Origin: Sternotherus odoratus
Taxonomy: Eukaryota; Chordata; Testudines; Kinosternidae
DNA: 64,000 nt
Direction: 5' to 3'
Assembly (NCBI GenBank): GCA_032164245.1
Contig: JAVMKO010000001.1
Coordinates: 250,737,644-250,801,643, forward strand
Of this stretch, positions 30,311 to 43,210 are shown piece by piece (position 1 is the stretch's first letter; each line of letters starts with the position of its first letter). The notes beneath the pieces were generated by a model. The model worked only from the letters and a program-made list of their open reading frames with translations. It made no database searches and was not told where the DNA came from. Made by a program: the position numbers and the translations under genes.

Positions 30311-33300
30311 ACTCCCTTAAATTTGATCAGGCTTCTTTAGTATACCAATCTACTAATGCATAAGGGAGAGCTAAATAGTGTAACTTGTATGCCAAAAAGT
30401 CTAAGGTGGCATAAGGTACACATTTTCATACATTTTAAAGGCCATAAGTCACCAATATATCATCTGCTCTGACCTCCTGTGTATCACAGGCCGTGCAACC
30501 TCACCCAGTTATCTCTGTATTGTGGGTAAATTTATACTTTCTTACACCCTCCTTTAAGTTACTTTTCTTGCTGCTGTTCTCTGTTGCCCCTCACTTCTGG
30601 GTTATAGTGGTTTAGCCTCCCTTAGTCTCACACAGACTCCCTGACAGTTAGGGAGCCAAATTCAGAGGTGATGTATGAATGGGTGCATGTATGTTACCCA
30701 TGGGTGAGTGGGCATTATTCTAAACATGTCTATGGAGGTGTAGAGACAATCCAGGTTTGAGATACATTGAGGAGATAGAAGAGGCAGCAGAGTGGCTCTA
30801 TCTATCATAAAAACTTCAGAAAGATGGTTTAAGTTGCACCAATTTAGGTTCTCAGACTCCTGTCCCAGTTTGGACTCTGGAGTGCAGAACCTATACTCTG
30901 CTAATAGCCATCTAACACTACAAAGGCTGCCGCTATACAGTGGTTTTTAAAAGATGGGATATAATATATGGTTTTGTCTAGACTTTTTTGAAGGGCCATT
31001 AATAAAACGCATAGTATTTTAATTTCTTTGCAGGATAGTTCAGATCCAAGCATCAGTGCTTACTGTATTAGTCTTTGTATAGCAACACAAGGATGACTCA
31101 TATTTTGGGGACTAGTCTAGGTTTTGTTCACCTCTCTTGCAGCTGTGTGTGTTTTGGCTACACTGTATTGGCCTTCATCAGAGCTGAGTGACCAGAATAT
31201 GTGGGTCAACTTTTTTGCTTTTCCTTGACTGCCGTGGCATGCACTGCTGATCTTTCGGCACTCTCAGTCCCAATGATAGTGGTTTTGTTGTTTTCTTTCA
31301 GAATTGGTAGTGATTTTGAAAGGGGCTAGATTTAGGGCCTTAGAGAATGAAGTTCTCTGCTTCACCCACAAAACAGCTCCAGCCTGGATACAGCAGAGCA
31401 GGCTTCCCCATGCTTCTTTACTCTCTGGAGAGACTGCCTTTTGGAGCGAGAAGGTAGTTCTGTCTCCACGTGCCTTCAGTCCTTAGTGGCTCTGCTGCAA
31501 ATTACAGCATGAGTATCATTTAGTTCTAGCAGTGATGGTGGATTTTATGATGAGAACAAATAGTCACTGGGAACTAGACTCAGGCTACCAAGTTCATGTC
31601 ATAAATGCCACCAAATCTAGCTCCTTACCTCACTCCCATCCACCTTCACCCCCATGTTTGCACATTTCTCAGCTAGTGACAACTTCCATTCTCCAATGAC
31701 CTGAGCTAGATTTGAGCTGCTGCCTTTAGAGAGAGAGGATCCATCCTCCATTACCAATCCCCTCGACTCGCTAATCCCCTCAGATTTTGGCGTTCTTCGA
31801 GATTGCCATTTTGAATTGTCATTAGTACTCAGAAAATATTTTCATAGGTTGGCTGTAGAACTGGTCCTGTTCCCATAGAAGTCATTAGGAGTTTTGCCAT
31901 TAGTTTGAATGGAAGCAGATGGCATCTATATTTCTATTCTAAACATTTTTATTCATTCACTCTAGATACTCCTAAACTCTTTACCCCGTCATCCGAACCC
32001 AACATAGACTAGTCTAGCCTGTGTGAAAGCAACATTTGCCAGGTGGGCTGCCAAGAAATTACATTGTGCAAATAATTGCCCTGGAGGAGGATAGCTTGGC
32101 AGCAGCCAAGTAAGAGCTGGAGAGATGGAAGTAGTCGAGAGGCAAGGTTTTGAGGAGCTCTGCCATAAGTGTCTGATGAAACATATTAGGGAGACATTTA
32201 GCAAATGTGACTATGAACGCTGATTCTCTGCCAGCTGGCAGGTTTGGAATTACAGCCATAACAATTAGCTGTGATTACTTCCTGATGTTGCCGAGTACAG
32301 TGCAAAGATCACCAGCTGAAGTAGCTGCATTCTGTGATATTTGTGGGTGGGCGGCACAAAGGAAAAGTATCTGATCAAGATGTGAACACTAGAGACGTGC
32401 ATTAGGGATAGACAGGTGTGCGGATGGTATGGCAGAGAGAGGAACATTTGTTTACTTCAGTTTATCAAGCCTCTCTCCAGAGATCTAGCTGAAGTATATA
32501 ATTAAAATACAACTATTATAAACAAAATAAAAACTAAAAGCAAAGCAGCTGAACTTCCCAACCAAGATGATACTGGCTACAATAGTTACCCCATGATAAC
32601 AACAACGCTAGTCAATTACCATCCACCCTCAAACACCCAGCCTTTAGCCCACTCTGCTAATCAAAAACAGAGAAAGGCTGGGCTTTGCAGCATGTCCAAA
32701 AGGTTAATAAATCTGGAGTCCAATCCAGCATGCATCGCTGTCTTTGGAAAGACTCTCAGCTACATCGGTGGGTGCTGGATCAGGCTCCTAGACGCTTGTG
32801 GATGGAGCCTTGAGAAAATTGCAGAGTCAAAGACCCTTCCCAGAGAAAGCTCCTCACATTTAAAGTGAACAGGGCTCCATCTGAATTCTCTACCAGCTGC
32901 AGTAGTATTGCATAGGGACAGAGGCAGTCTCTACCTAGCTTGGAATGCCTGCTACCAGCTTCTATGCATAATTACCTATGAGGCTAACCCATTAATTTCC
33001 CCTCTAGAATTCAGAACACAGGATGAATCCCTGAAGATCTTTGTAACATGAGAAGAGCTGTGCAAATTATTCTGAGCTCCAGCCCCACTAAAACTTAGTT
33101 CTGGGGTTGAAGTTGAACTTTAGCCTTTACTCACAATGTTCAGTGAACATGGGCTGAGGATATTTGTACTGAACAGCTAGACAATCCCGCTCTCCACAGC
33201 CAGACTTTCCCTATTTGCTCAACTTCCCCCCTTCCTCAACAAACCCCAAGACCTTCTTGACGACATTGGATCTGGGAAGTGGAGGGAAGGGATAGTTTGG

Positions 33301-36300
33301 ATGGGCAGCCTTGGAGACTTTTTTTGACCTCAACCCCCAACGCAAGCTTGATTGAAATCAACCTTTGACTCAAATCATGCATGGACTCCAAAGTGTAAAT
33401 GTGAGACATTTCAAACTAGCATTTGTGGTCAGCACATGTAATGGGTATGAGACAAATAATTAGTTTTTAGAGCCAAGTAAATAATTTAAAATGGTTTGTT
33501 CCATTAATTATTTGTGTATTCGTGCAATAGCCACAATCTGACTGCAGTCTCTTCCAGTTTATTTGCAATTCATCATTTCCTCTGTCCTGCCATTGGAAAT
33601 CTCTAAACCAAGTGGTGTTTGCTTAGTTGTGATTAGTCATGTAAGTCACGTGGTAATGTTTCTGTTCCTTGACAGAATGAATGCAACTCTTATGACCAGG
33701 TTTCTGGTGTGAATGCTCATGAAAAGCCTTTTACTAGATCACATGAACGCTCATGAAAAGCAACCATGGTCGAAGGGAATTTATTGGAACATTTCAACCA
33801 CTGTTTACTGAACCACTGCAATAGTTGCAGGGTTTATGAAAAAATTATTACTGAGCAACACATAAGTTTCTCTGTAATTTTATGATTAAGAGAGGGACCA
33901 TTGCCTATAGATCTATATCCTAACCATATTAATTGCAGGTTATACAGTCCACTTGGTACCAAGTTTCATTTGTCTGCTTAACAGACCTATGCATTATCAT
34001 AACATGTTAAAAGGTCTCGCTGGCTGGCGTTCAATGTTTTAGAAATGTTAAGAAATTGACAAAAGCTAAACACAGGACTGGTAGCGGAGGACAGGGGGTA
34101 ATCTGATAGTATGCTATCATTAAATCAAAGTGCTTTCTCCGAGTAACACCACCTCATGCTTAGGATACCAAGAAGATAAGAACATTTTCCAAGGGAGATA
34201 CTTTGTTGTGCAGTTAGTAGAATAAAGGCATTTCTAATGCGTGTATCAACTGTGATATATAACACGTGGAGCTACTTAAGTTCTTTATGATAGTATATAC
34301 TTATAAAGGAATTATTGTTCCTTGTGTTGTTGATTACAGCTGTATAGTAATATAATGTAGCTTTAGTTAGCACCCAATGTTCTGTGGAAGTGTTCTATCT
34401 CCTCTATAAAAGATAGAAATCAACAGGCTAACAATCGTAATTGCAGTTCATAGTCCCATAGGTTAAAATCTAGTTGCACAGATTAAAAAAAAATGTTTAG
34501 TTACCTATGTGATTAATTGAATTCTTCTCTCCGTTACACTGAAGTCAAAAATGGTTGTACCTGTGGGTCAGACTGTTCCCTGGTATAATACCAGGAAGGG
34601 TAAAGATATCTCTGCCTGGGTCCCTCAGCAAAGTGTCCTTTGCATTACCTCACTGAGGGGAGAACAGATCATGGGCTTTGCTCTGCCCATGGAAGAACAT
34701 AAAGGTCTGGCCTATAAATCTTGTGGCTGTATGTGGAAGCCCGGGACTCAGTATCACTGGGAAGAAGTATCATGCATGGGCTCTTGACCTCCTATGGCTT
34801 TCTCCTGGGCCACCTCTGGGCACAGCAGCCCCTGGATCTCTCAAGAATCTGTAAGAAGGTGCTGAAAAGTAAGGAGGTGCTCATCTCTGGGTGCCAGTTC
34901 ACCCATCCCCCAGCCCACTCCTCCACACAGATTCCTGGACCTGCTGAGAGCTTTCTCTAGTGCCCAGGAGAAGAGGGAAGAGCTGATCCAGTGGGGGAGA
35001 AGGCCTTTTTTGTTCATCCCAGGGACACAATCAGGTCCTGTGAGCACAATTTTACCCTGTATCTATAAAACCAGTCATGCTAGGAAAGGGTTACCCACTC
35101 AAATGGCCACATTTGCTATTCAAAGAAAAAGAAGAAAGGAAACTAAAAGGATCTATTTGTACTACTTACAAAAAGGAGAGAAAGATGAGGAGGATTGTCA
35201 GTCAGATGTATTCAATGTCACATGAACAATGGAGCAAACTGAACAGTTAGTCAGAACTGGAAGTAATTCTCCGTCAGTGTCACAGTCCAACAATAAAGAC
35301 CACATTTTGCCATGCTGCTTAAGTCCATCCTGGCCTCTACAAGTCACTCTCTGAACTCCTGACCTCCTTTGCATTTTCCCAGCGCCAGTGTCTACCTTCA
35401 AGCAGACATCCTCTTCTGAACAACCATCTTTTGTACATGCTGCAGTGCCTTGGTGCGCAATCTACCTTGTAGAGGAATTGGGAAGTCACGAGGACTGGGG
35501 GATTGCTACCAACATAGACTAGGTGAAGGCAGAATGATTTGATTAGTCAGTTGCCACAAGGAAGATGGCCAAGGAGTCAGGAGGTGGGCATTAGGATCCT
35601 GGCTCTGCCCAGACTTCTTGGGAGCTTAGCTAAATTGCTTAGATCAAACTTTTGTGCTTAAAGTTAGATGTCCATTTGTATTGAGGCCCCCCCGAAAAAA
35701 ATGGTTTGATTTTTTTTAGGATCAAGCATGCACTCCTTCCATCGTCTTTAATGGAGCTACTATGAGAAATTAAGGATTAGTCCTGCGGATCCAGCACTGG
35801 ATATTAGGTCTGTACAAAAATACAAAGAGACTAAAGCTTGCTTGCTCTGTGTTTTCAAGCTAACCCCTCAGGTTCCCTGCCATCTCTGTTCTAAATAGAG
35901 AATAATGGCAGTACTCTCTCCAGCTTGGTTCGGTAAAAGCTGACGGTGGTACAAAAGAACTTCATAATGAAGAGAAGACCTTCATTAAGTAAAGCTATAC
36001 ATTTTATGACCCGCCAGTAGTGTACATAGCAGACTGTATAAGGAAAAAAATATATTTGTCCAAGCCCTGTCTTTTCAGGCTTGGAAATTCCATCTCTTTT
36101 CATTGGTCAGCAAAACAGGCTAAACAGAAACAGAAGCCTGTGGCATCGTTGTACAGCTGTTGGTTTGGTTTGGAACACCCAACATCAACATGTGTAATCC
36201 AATCTTGGGAGTGAACTCCTCAGCAAGGCAAACAGAGCCCATTCTGCATTTTAATATTTAATGTAATGTTTGGCCCACAGTCATTTTGGCAGTGCTTAGA

Positions 36301-36415
36301 TTATAGAGGTCAGATTTAATACAATGATTCAATATCAAATGATTACTAACTATATAAACAGCTTTAAAAACTCCCTGTGTACTAACCCTAAAATATCCCT
36401 TTACTAACCTTTTGG
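30311..36415. other. Unassigned sequence
   Basis: About 6 kb in which no coding exon, RNA gene, transposon terminus or tandem array was recognised. Short ORFs lack domains. It may be unique-copy intergenic or intronic DNA. Confidence 0.4.
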
Positions 36416-36500
36416 GGAGACAGCATGGCCCACTTGGTGGAGTACTGACCTGATCATCTTTCCAGTCCTGTCACTGGAATGTACTTTGGCGAGAGCTCCA
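36416..36500 (+). mobile_element. Possible MIR-like SINE head
   Basis: 'acagcatggcccacttggtggagtactgacctg' resembles the tRNA-like head of MIR-type SINEs ('cagcatggcctagtggatagagcactgg'). The rest is too eroded to follow. Confidence 0.35.
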
Positions 36501-39500
36501 TGACAGCTTAGTTGTAGCAATGGAGGACAGACACCTTAATAGCTGTGGATCACATCGACCTCTCAAGATAAATGGATTGAGTCTTGCAGGGAGAGGGGCA
36601 ATCAAAGGACACTGCCTCCTCCATGGCATCATTGCCCCCCTTCCAGATTGGGCTTCATACTGTTGGAGAGGGTGAGCTAGGAGGGGTTTGGGCCAAGGAA
36701 CGGTTGCCTTTCAGGCATCATAATTTTCTTCCCAACTCCATGGCCATTTAGAGTGGAAGTAAGTGCCTAATTATCATCATTCATTTACTGAACTTTCCCC
36801 TCCAGGATGGAGAGTCCCTGGCAAAAGGACTCCTGCAGAAGCCAAAAGACACAGAGGAAGCACATGACTTCTACACTGATGGTGCTTTGCCTTCCAGAGT
36901 CCCACATTCTACATGGGCGAAGAAGGGGAGGGACAGGAGCAAACTTCCTGCCACTTACTTGGGAGCGAACCACAGCCACATGTGGACGGTGCACTGAATG
37001 TGTTTGGTTTCCACACACTAGAGAGAAGACTGATTGGAATATTTTCTGTGTCGATGTATCTAATCTGAAAATACTTCAGTTCTTTTCTCACCTTCCCATC
37101 CCTCTTCCCTGCCACACTCCAACAGAAAAATGACTCCCTTGTGGAATTTCTTGTCCACTGTGCAAAACGTTTTGCCACTGACTTATATAAGGAGCAAGGC
37201 CAGACCTTGGGTAATAAATAAAATATGATTTTAAAACTAGTAATTATACCTGGATACAATGAAAGCCTGATATGCCACAAATCACTTTAGAGGCCTGCAT
37301 AGAAATTCTCAGACCTGGAAAATCTGAAGATATCAGGGATTACACTGCCTGACGCAAAACCGCAAAATGGGACAAATTAGTTGTTTACCATGCACAGCAA
37401 AACTTTAGTGTGCATACCTGATATTGTCTATTTAATTAGAAGAACATTTTTGAACTCAGAGCGGGGAGTTCAGACTCAGAGACATACAAGCAACTTTGGC
37501 TACCTAATATACCTCTCCACCAATGGGAGCTGTCATTTTTAGTGTCATCCACTGCAGCCCCCCCAAAACATGTCCCCACTTCCCACAGCTCCCAGAGAAG
37601 CTACTCTGGGTTGTGACAGCATGCACACTGACCTGGTCATGCTCTGAAGGTATTCCTGGAAGCGGTACCTCTGGAGGCCTAACAGAAAGATGTCTGTTCC
37701 CCACCTCTTCGTAGGGTAAGCCAAGAATTTAGTGATGCAGAGGGGTTCTTGCACAGAGGACAGAATATATTTCCAGACCTTACCCATCTCTACCACTGGT
37801 GCATCTGAAACACTGACCTGTCTGTGTACAGTACTTTGCTCCAGTGAGTAATCGTTTCTCTGACAGCTCCTATTCTGCGAGCCCAAGAAATTGCGTGTAG
37901 TCAGAGAGAGGAAAGAAAGTCATTTGCATACCGATCATACACTTTCTAATTGCCTGCTGTTCATCCTAATGAGATTTTGCCAGACTCATTAGAATAATTC
38001 CATGCCTCTTAATACCCAGTGGGATTGCTTTATTATTTGATAAAGCCCAACAGTTGGCATGTAGCACTGCGTCGTTTTGTTCAGCTCCTTCAAATCTCTG
38101 AAAGCTGCCAAACAAAGGCTGTGAATAACCACGTTTGTCTCCCTCTGTCTCTCGGGATGCCTAATACTGACAGTGATGTGGAGTTGTCACAGTCAAAAAG
38201 ATCTCTTTATCAGCCACACTTTCACTAGTTTCTTAAAGCTGCAGGTATTCGTTCACTCAGGGCTGCCTTGTCCGTGTGTGGCTGAAAGGGAGAAACTCCT
38301 GCACCCAGCATGTACCTACTCCCTGTCAAAGGTCTATGGGCTGCCATCTCCCATGAAGGGTAAAGAGCAGAAGGATTTCCATACAATTCAGCATTTCTAC
38401 TGGTAATTGTCATTTATGCCTCCCTGCCTTGTGTTTTGTTCTCCCTTTCATCAAATCATACCTGAAATCAGGCTCAATTTTGTAATGAACTTTGCATGCG
38501 CAGATACTGGTTCCCAAATGGGACCTTGTAGAATCAAGACCTGAGATGATACGCTGTTCAAGCAAACTGTGTGTGTATTGTACTGGTTTTTTAAAAATCG
38601 CATGGTCAGATGTATTTATGTCTTTCTTGCCCTTCTTGCTGCCTGAAAGAGCCACATAGACAACAGAGAAGTTTACTTACTAACTCTCCATTTAGACCAA
38701 TCCATTGAAACTGGTGAAAAACTAGTCCACATTTTTTGAAATTTCAATGAAAAGATGACAAATTTTGGACAAAATGTTACACAATATTCTTTGCAGTTTT
38801 TCAGTCTCATCACCAGCCTATTTGCAGAGTGCTGTCAATTGCATTAAGTAAACAAATTTGGAAAAAATACAGAAATATGTTTCTCTTGTCTTTCAGCTAT
38901 AATAATTGAATGTGTTGCAAAGGCAATACAAAAGACTATAATAGACTTAGGTGTTAACTGTCGCAACAGGAGATAAACGATCCAGCAAGAAGCGCGGTTT
39001 TTAAATTGACAGGTTCCCTTTAAAGCAAATCCAGCCTACATGATATTTGCCTTGGGACTCTGCTCTTACAAAGGGACCCTGCAAATGGACAGAGTAAACA
39101 CCCACTTTAATCTCAGATCAAGCTCCCATTCCTCCTACTTCCTGTTCCTTCCCTTCCAAGACAACAATATTATAGGCAATTTAAATCACACACACACAGG
39201 GCAATGGCAAAGGCAATAACCCCTAGCATAGTAATTATTCTCACATCACACTAGCGTTTACGAAAATAAAGAAAGAACAATGAACACTCTTAGCCTGACA
39301 CTGATCATTTAATTTTCTCATGCTATGTAATGTTAAACTGGCTAATGCTACCATGGGAATCACTAGCAACAATTAAGCATTTATATGAGGAAGTCGGCAT
39401 CAGTTCTTCTGCATTACCATTAGCTTCAGGGTAACTCATTGTTCATGTTGGTGGTGATAACTAAGTGCAACAGAAGTGGTGCCACCGAAGACAGTTTAAA

Positions 39501-39837
39501 CACAGGTGCATGTTGACCATTATAGATTGTTTCTCAGCTGATCTTATTCCTCCCTGAGATCTGGTTGCAGGAGACATGCTGCTTATTGAGGACTCATGGA
39601 AAGCCAACTTGTTGGTCAATGGTAGGAATTATGGAGGAGTAGAGGAGATGTACCACTTGGTGTTAATATAATCAAAAATAACTTTTCATTTCCCTGCTTT
39701 TGTGTCAGGTGTCCACCATAATATTTTCACAAAAAGGTCTTTTTTGGCTGCATAACATCAGATTCAGAGGAGACACTGGTTTTGTACCATATATGTGTTC
39801 ATCACTACATGAGTCCACATGTGGCTTCAGTATCAGA
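36501..39837. other. Unassigned sequence
   Basis: No gene, RNA or element ends recognised. A short (CA)n lies at 39188-39199. Confidence 0.4.
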
Positions 39838-40141
39838 GGGCTGGTCTACGTACACAATTATATTGGAATTAACCGCGTTATATCGAATCAAAATTGATTC
39901 TGTCCACACAACCAACCTGGTTTTGTCGATGTAAAAGGCTCCTAAAACCGGTTTCTATACTCCACTCACCAAGGAGTAGCACTAAAATCGACATCGCAGT
40001 TCTGGATTAGAGTTACTATGGATGCAATTCGGCATTATTGGCCTCCGGGAGCTATCCCAGAATGCTCCATTGTGACCACTCTGGACAACACTTGCAACTC
40101 AGATGCACTAGCCAGGTAGGCATGAAAAGCCCCAGGAACTT

Positions 40142-40787
40142 TTGAATTTCATTTCCTGTTTGGCCAATGTGGCGAGCTCATCAGCACAGGCGACCATGAA
40201 GAGCCCACCATTACAGGTGACTATGCAGAGTCCACCTGCGCAGGTGACCATGCAGTCCCAGATTCACAAACAAGCCCCAGCATGGACCGAACGGGAGGTA
40301 CTGGATCTCATCACAGTATGGGGAGAAGAATCTGTTATGTCAGAACTACATTCCAAAAAAAGGAACGCAAACATATACGCCAAAATCTCCAGGGGTATGA
40401 CAGAAAGAGGCAACTCCAGGGACACAGAGCAGTGCTGTGTGAAAATCAAGGAGCTCAGGCAAGCCTAGCAAAAAGCCAGGGAGGCAAACGGGCGCTCTGG
40501 GTCACAGCCCCATACATGCTGCTTCTACCATGAGCTGCATGCAATTATGGGGGGTGACGCCACCACTACCTCACCACTGTCCCTGGACACCTGCAAGGGG
40601 AGAGTCGCACAGAGCCAGAAGGATGATTTTTTGGAGGAGGAAGAGGAGAAGGAGGACAGTGCACAGACGGCAAGTGGTGAATCCCTTCGCCTTGGCAGCC
40701 AGGAACTGTTCATCACCCTGGAGCCAATACTCTCCACCCCCTCCCAAGGTGGGCTCCTGGACCTTGACACCGGAGAAGGCACTTCTG
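40142..40787 (+). pseudogene. Myb/SANT-like exon of Harbinger element 2
   Basis: The frame opens with the leader MNFISCLANVASS, close to MNTISCLVSVASS in the first element. A short internal repeat follows (VTMQSPPAQ-type units, residues 17-38), then the Myb/SANT domain (APAWTEREVLDLI, VWGEESVM, KRNANIYAKIS, KIKELRQA). A TAG at 40466-40468 replaces a residue where element 1 has the SF of RQSFQKA. The frame then continues (QKAREANGRSG, FYHELHAIMGG, an acidic Glu-rich stretch, LGSQELFITLEPI) to a consensus donor GTGAGT at 40788-40793. The stop makes it a pseudogene unless read through. The downstream exon is missing. Confidence 0.8.
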
Positions 40788-40885
40788 GTGAGTGTACCTT
40801 TTAAGTATGATACAGGATTTAAAAGCAAGGGTGTTTAATGATTCACTTGCCCTGAAGACTTGGTATGCATTTGCCTCCAGTACAG

Positions 40886-41041
40886 CTACTGGAGAAGTCT
40901 GTTAATGTGTCTGGGGATTGAGCAGCAATCCTCCAGGGACATGTCCATGAAGCTCTCCTGGGGGTACTGCACATACTGCTGGATAATGTGCGAGATACTT
41001 ACAATGCTCACAACTGCAGCGATGACCTGAGCGGACTCCAT
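40886..41041 (-). pseudogene. Deletion-fusion ORF: Harbinger N-terminus joined to third-ORF C-terminus
   Basis: This is a 51-codon ORF opposite the Myb gene. Its first part (MESAQVIAAVVS...IIQQYVQY) looks like the start of a HARBI1-type transposase and sits where that gene's 5' end should be. Its last 22 residues (SFMDMSLEDCCSI...INRLLQ, then TAG) align with the last 22 residues of the third ORF of element 1: 10 identities and 6 conservative changes, and about 49 of 69 bases by eye. A variant polyA signal ATTAAA is at 40839-40834 (minus). Transposase identity of the N-terminal part is inference. Confidence 0.5.
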
Positions 41042-41102
41042 GCTTGCCCTGATATGGCACCTGCACAGGTAATAAAGGAAAAAAGGCGTGAAACGAAGGA
41101 GA

Positions 41103-41360
41103 GCAGAGTGGCAGTGGAAGCAGTGCAGCCATACACCATTTACGAGAATGGCTAGCAGTCCTATTGCACCGTCCTATTGCAGCAGAGCAGAGTTGCAGCA
41201 GAAGTGGTGGTGTACGGGTGACGATGGCTTTCAAGCCTTCTGCAAGAGTCATAGGCCAGCAGAGCAGGAGAGCAGAGCTGCAGCGGAAGCGGTGGTGTAT
41301 GGATTATGATAGCTTTCAGGCACACTGCACCGTCTTCTGATGATACCTTTCAAGCCTATT
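41103..41360 (-). repeat. 84-85 bp tandem repeat in Harbinger element 2
   Basis: 'gcagagttgcagcagaag'-type starts occur at 41103, 41187 and 41272. Units share 'gtggtgtacggatgacgatggctttcaagcc'-like sequence, and a degenerate continuation runs to about 41360. The array lies 5' of the minus-strand fusion ORF, the same relative place as promoter-proximal repeats in element 1. Confidence 0.75.
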
Positions 41361-41737
41361 GTACGAGTCGTGGAACAGCAGAATTCTGCAGACCTACTGC
41401 ACCATCTGCTGCTGGAAAAAGGGCGCGAAATGATTGTCCGCACAGAGGGAGGGGCGACTGATGAGATGCGCCCAGGAAAACCCGCGAGAATGTTTTTGCC
41501 CCATCATGCACTGGGAGCTAAACTCAGAATTCCAATGGACGGCGGAGATTGCGGGAACTGTGGGATAGCTACCCACAGTGCACCGCTCCGAGAGTCGATG
41601 CTAGCCTCAGTACTGTGAATGCACTCCACCGATTTAATGCATTTAGTGGGGACACACACTATCGAATATATAAAATCTCATCAGAAAATTCGACTTCTAT
41701 CAATTCGATATAATTTCGTACAGTAGACGTACCCTAA

Positions 41738-42500
41738 TAAACTCACATTGTTTCCTGCGGTAATGTCTCTTTTTAGCAGACATGGGCAAATCATTAGCAA
41801 AACCTTGTCCAAATTAACTGAAGATCTGTGTTCCCTCCCCCCAGCTTACATCAGAGATTGTTTTGTTTCAGATAGAACAAGAAACTCCACCTCAGACTTT
41901 TGCCCACCTACTGAGGCAAACTCAACACAAGCCTTTAGAGAGGCTCTGAAATGTCTGGCTAAGGTTTACTTTTTACTTCCATTTCCTGACAGAGACCTCT
42001 GAGGTAACAAAGTTGGTGGTATTTCTGGCCACCCTCAGACTGATATGGGAAAAGGCGGCCTGCAGTGCCCACTGGAGACAGAGAGAGACAAAGACAGATA
42101 GAAGGAGATTAGTGGCCACTTAGGAAAATTACCAGGAAGGCAGTGAATCTACTCAGAAATGTCAGGAGCAGATGTCAGGTCAGCAGGCCACCCCTTCAAG
42201 GGGGCATCCTTAGGTGAAGGGCATCTTAGAAACGGATGATCTAGTAGAGGTGAGAGGGTGGTGCAAGCAGGAAAGGACATTGGCATTCAGGCACCAAAAT
42301 TCCATTCTCTTCCCCTATAGCTATCCATAGTTCTCTGGTGGCCTAGGACTAGAGAAGAAAACGTGTTACTGGCAGAAAACATGGGCAGATATGAACAAGC
42401 TCCTGCACAGGGATGGGTTTCTTTCTGTCTGTGGAAAAAGCAAAATGATCCACCTCTGTCCAGCCACGGCATCTACTAAATAACGCTCCACTGAACTATT
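41738..42500. other. Unassigned sequence
   Basis: No feature recognised. Confidence 0.4.
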
Positions 42501-43210
42501 CGGGCTGTGAATGGTCTTGTTAGCCCAGAATGCTTCCACTCAACTCCACACACCAGCACCGCTCACAGTGAAACACTATCGTCAACGTGCTTCTCAGAGA
42601 AAATCACTTGTATCCAAGATAGTGTCTCAGGACACCAGGATTCATACAGTGATCATAGGCCCAGTATCTCAAATACTTTCTCATTCTGAATTCAGCCCTT
42701 TCACAGAACAAGAGGTCCTAGAAGCACTGCAGGAAAACCAAGCCACCTCCTGCAGTTCTGAAGCATTCCCTTCATGACTAGAGAAAGAGTCGAGAGTATC
42801 TGAGATGCCTACAAATGAGATTTTTCAACACCTTCATTAAGAAATCTGTGATCTATTTCCAGCTCATCATTTAGAAACCATCACCTGATTCAAGCGACCC
42901 CTCCAAATATGGCCCAGTATCTAAACTTCCCAGTCGTAAGCAAGCTAAGTGAACTTTCACAAGGATTATCTCCAATACTGCCGCCCTGTCCTCCTTCCAG
43001 ATAGGCATCCAATCAAGGAACAGAATGGAAGTGCTACTGACACCAAAGGGTAGCATCTTCTTGGCTGTGGGCCGTATTCACATGGCCGGATGTCTCCATG
43101 ACAGTTGTTAGAGTAGACTGTGAAATCATGTTATCCCACCTTAGAGACAGTTGCTATGTGTTAGTGGACTTGTGCTGAGATGGCTTCACTTACAGACAGC
43201 TAAATAGGGG
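42501..43210 (+). pseudogene. L2/CR1-type LINE reverse transcriptase fragment
   Basis: The plus strand gives FSPFTEQEVLEALQENQATSC, the conserved segment before the RT fingers, then a region corresponding to the 'Y-R-P-V-S-x-L-P' block (YGPVSKLPVVSKLSEL at 42912-42950). Farther on are pieces such as IMLSHLRDS and VSGLVLRWLH (43120-43180), which match the 'LLSHLRDLGISG..LRWF' block. Frames change and stops intervene, so it is a fossil. L2 versus CR1/L3 clade is not decided by eye. Confidence 0.6.

Larger units (their letters stand above)
39838..41734 (+). mobile_element. Second PIF/Harbinger element, internally deleted
   Basis: The left terminus GGGCTGGTCTACGTACAC and the minus-strand right terminus GGGTACGTCTACTGTACG form an imperfect inverted repeat. 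TAA follows the right end, but the left flank reads AGA, so the 3-bp duplication is not preserved. The element carries Myb/SANT exon 1 (+), a short fusion ORF (-) and an 84-85 bp tandem repeat. No coiled-coil exon or catalytic part of the transposase is present. At 1.9 kb it is a deletion derivative of an element built like the one at 7127-12781. Confidence 0.8.
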
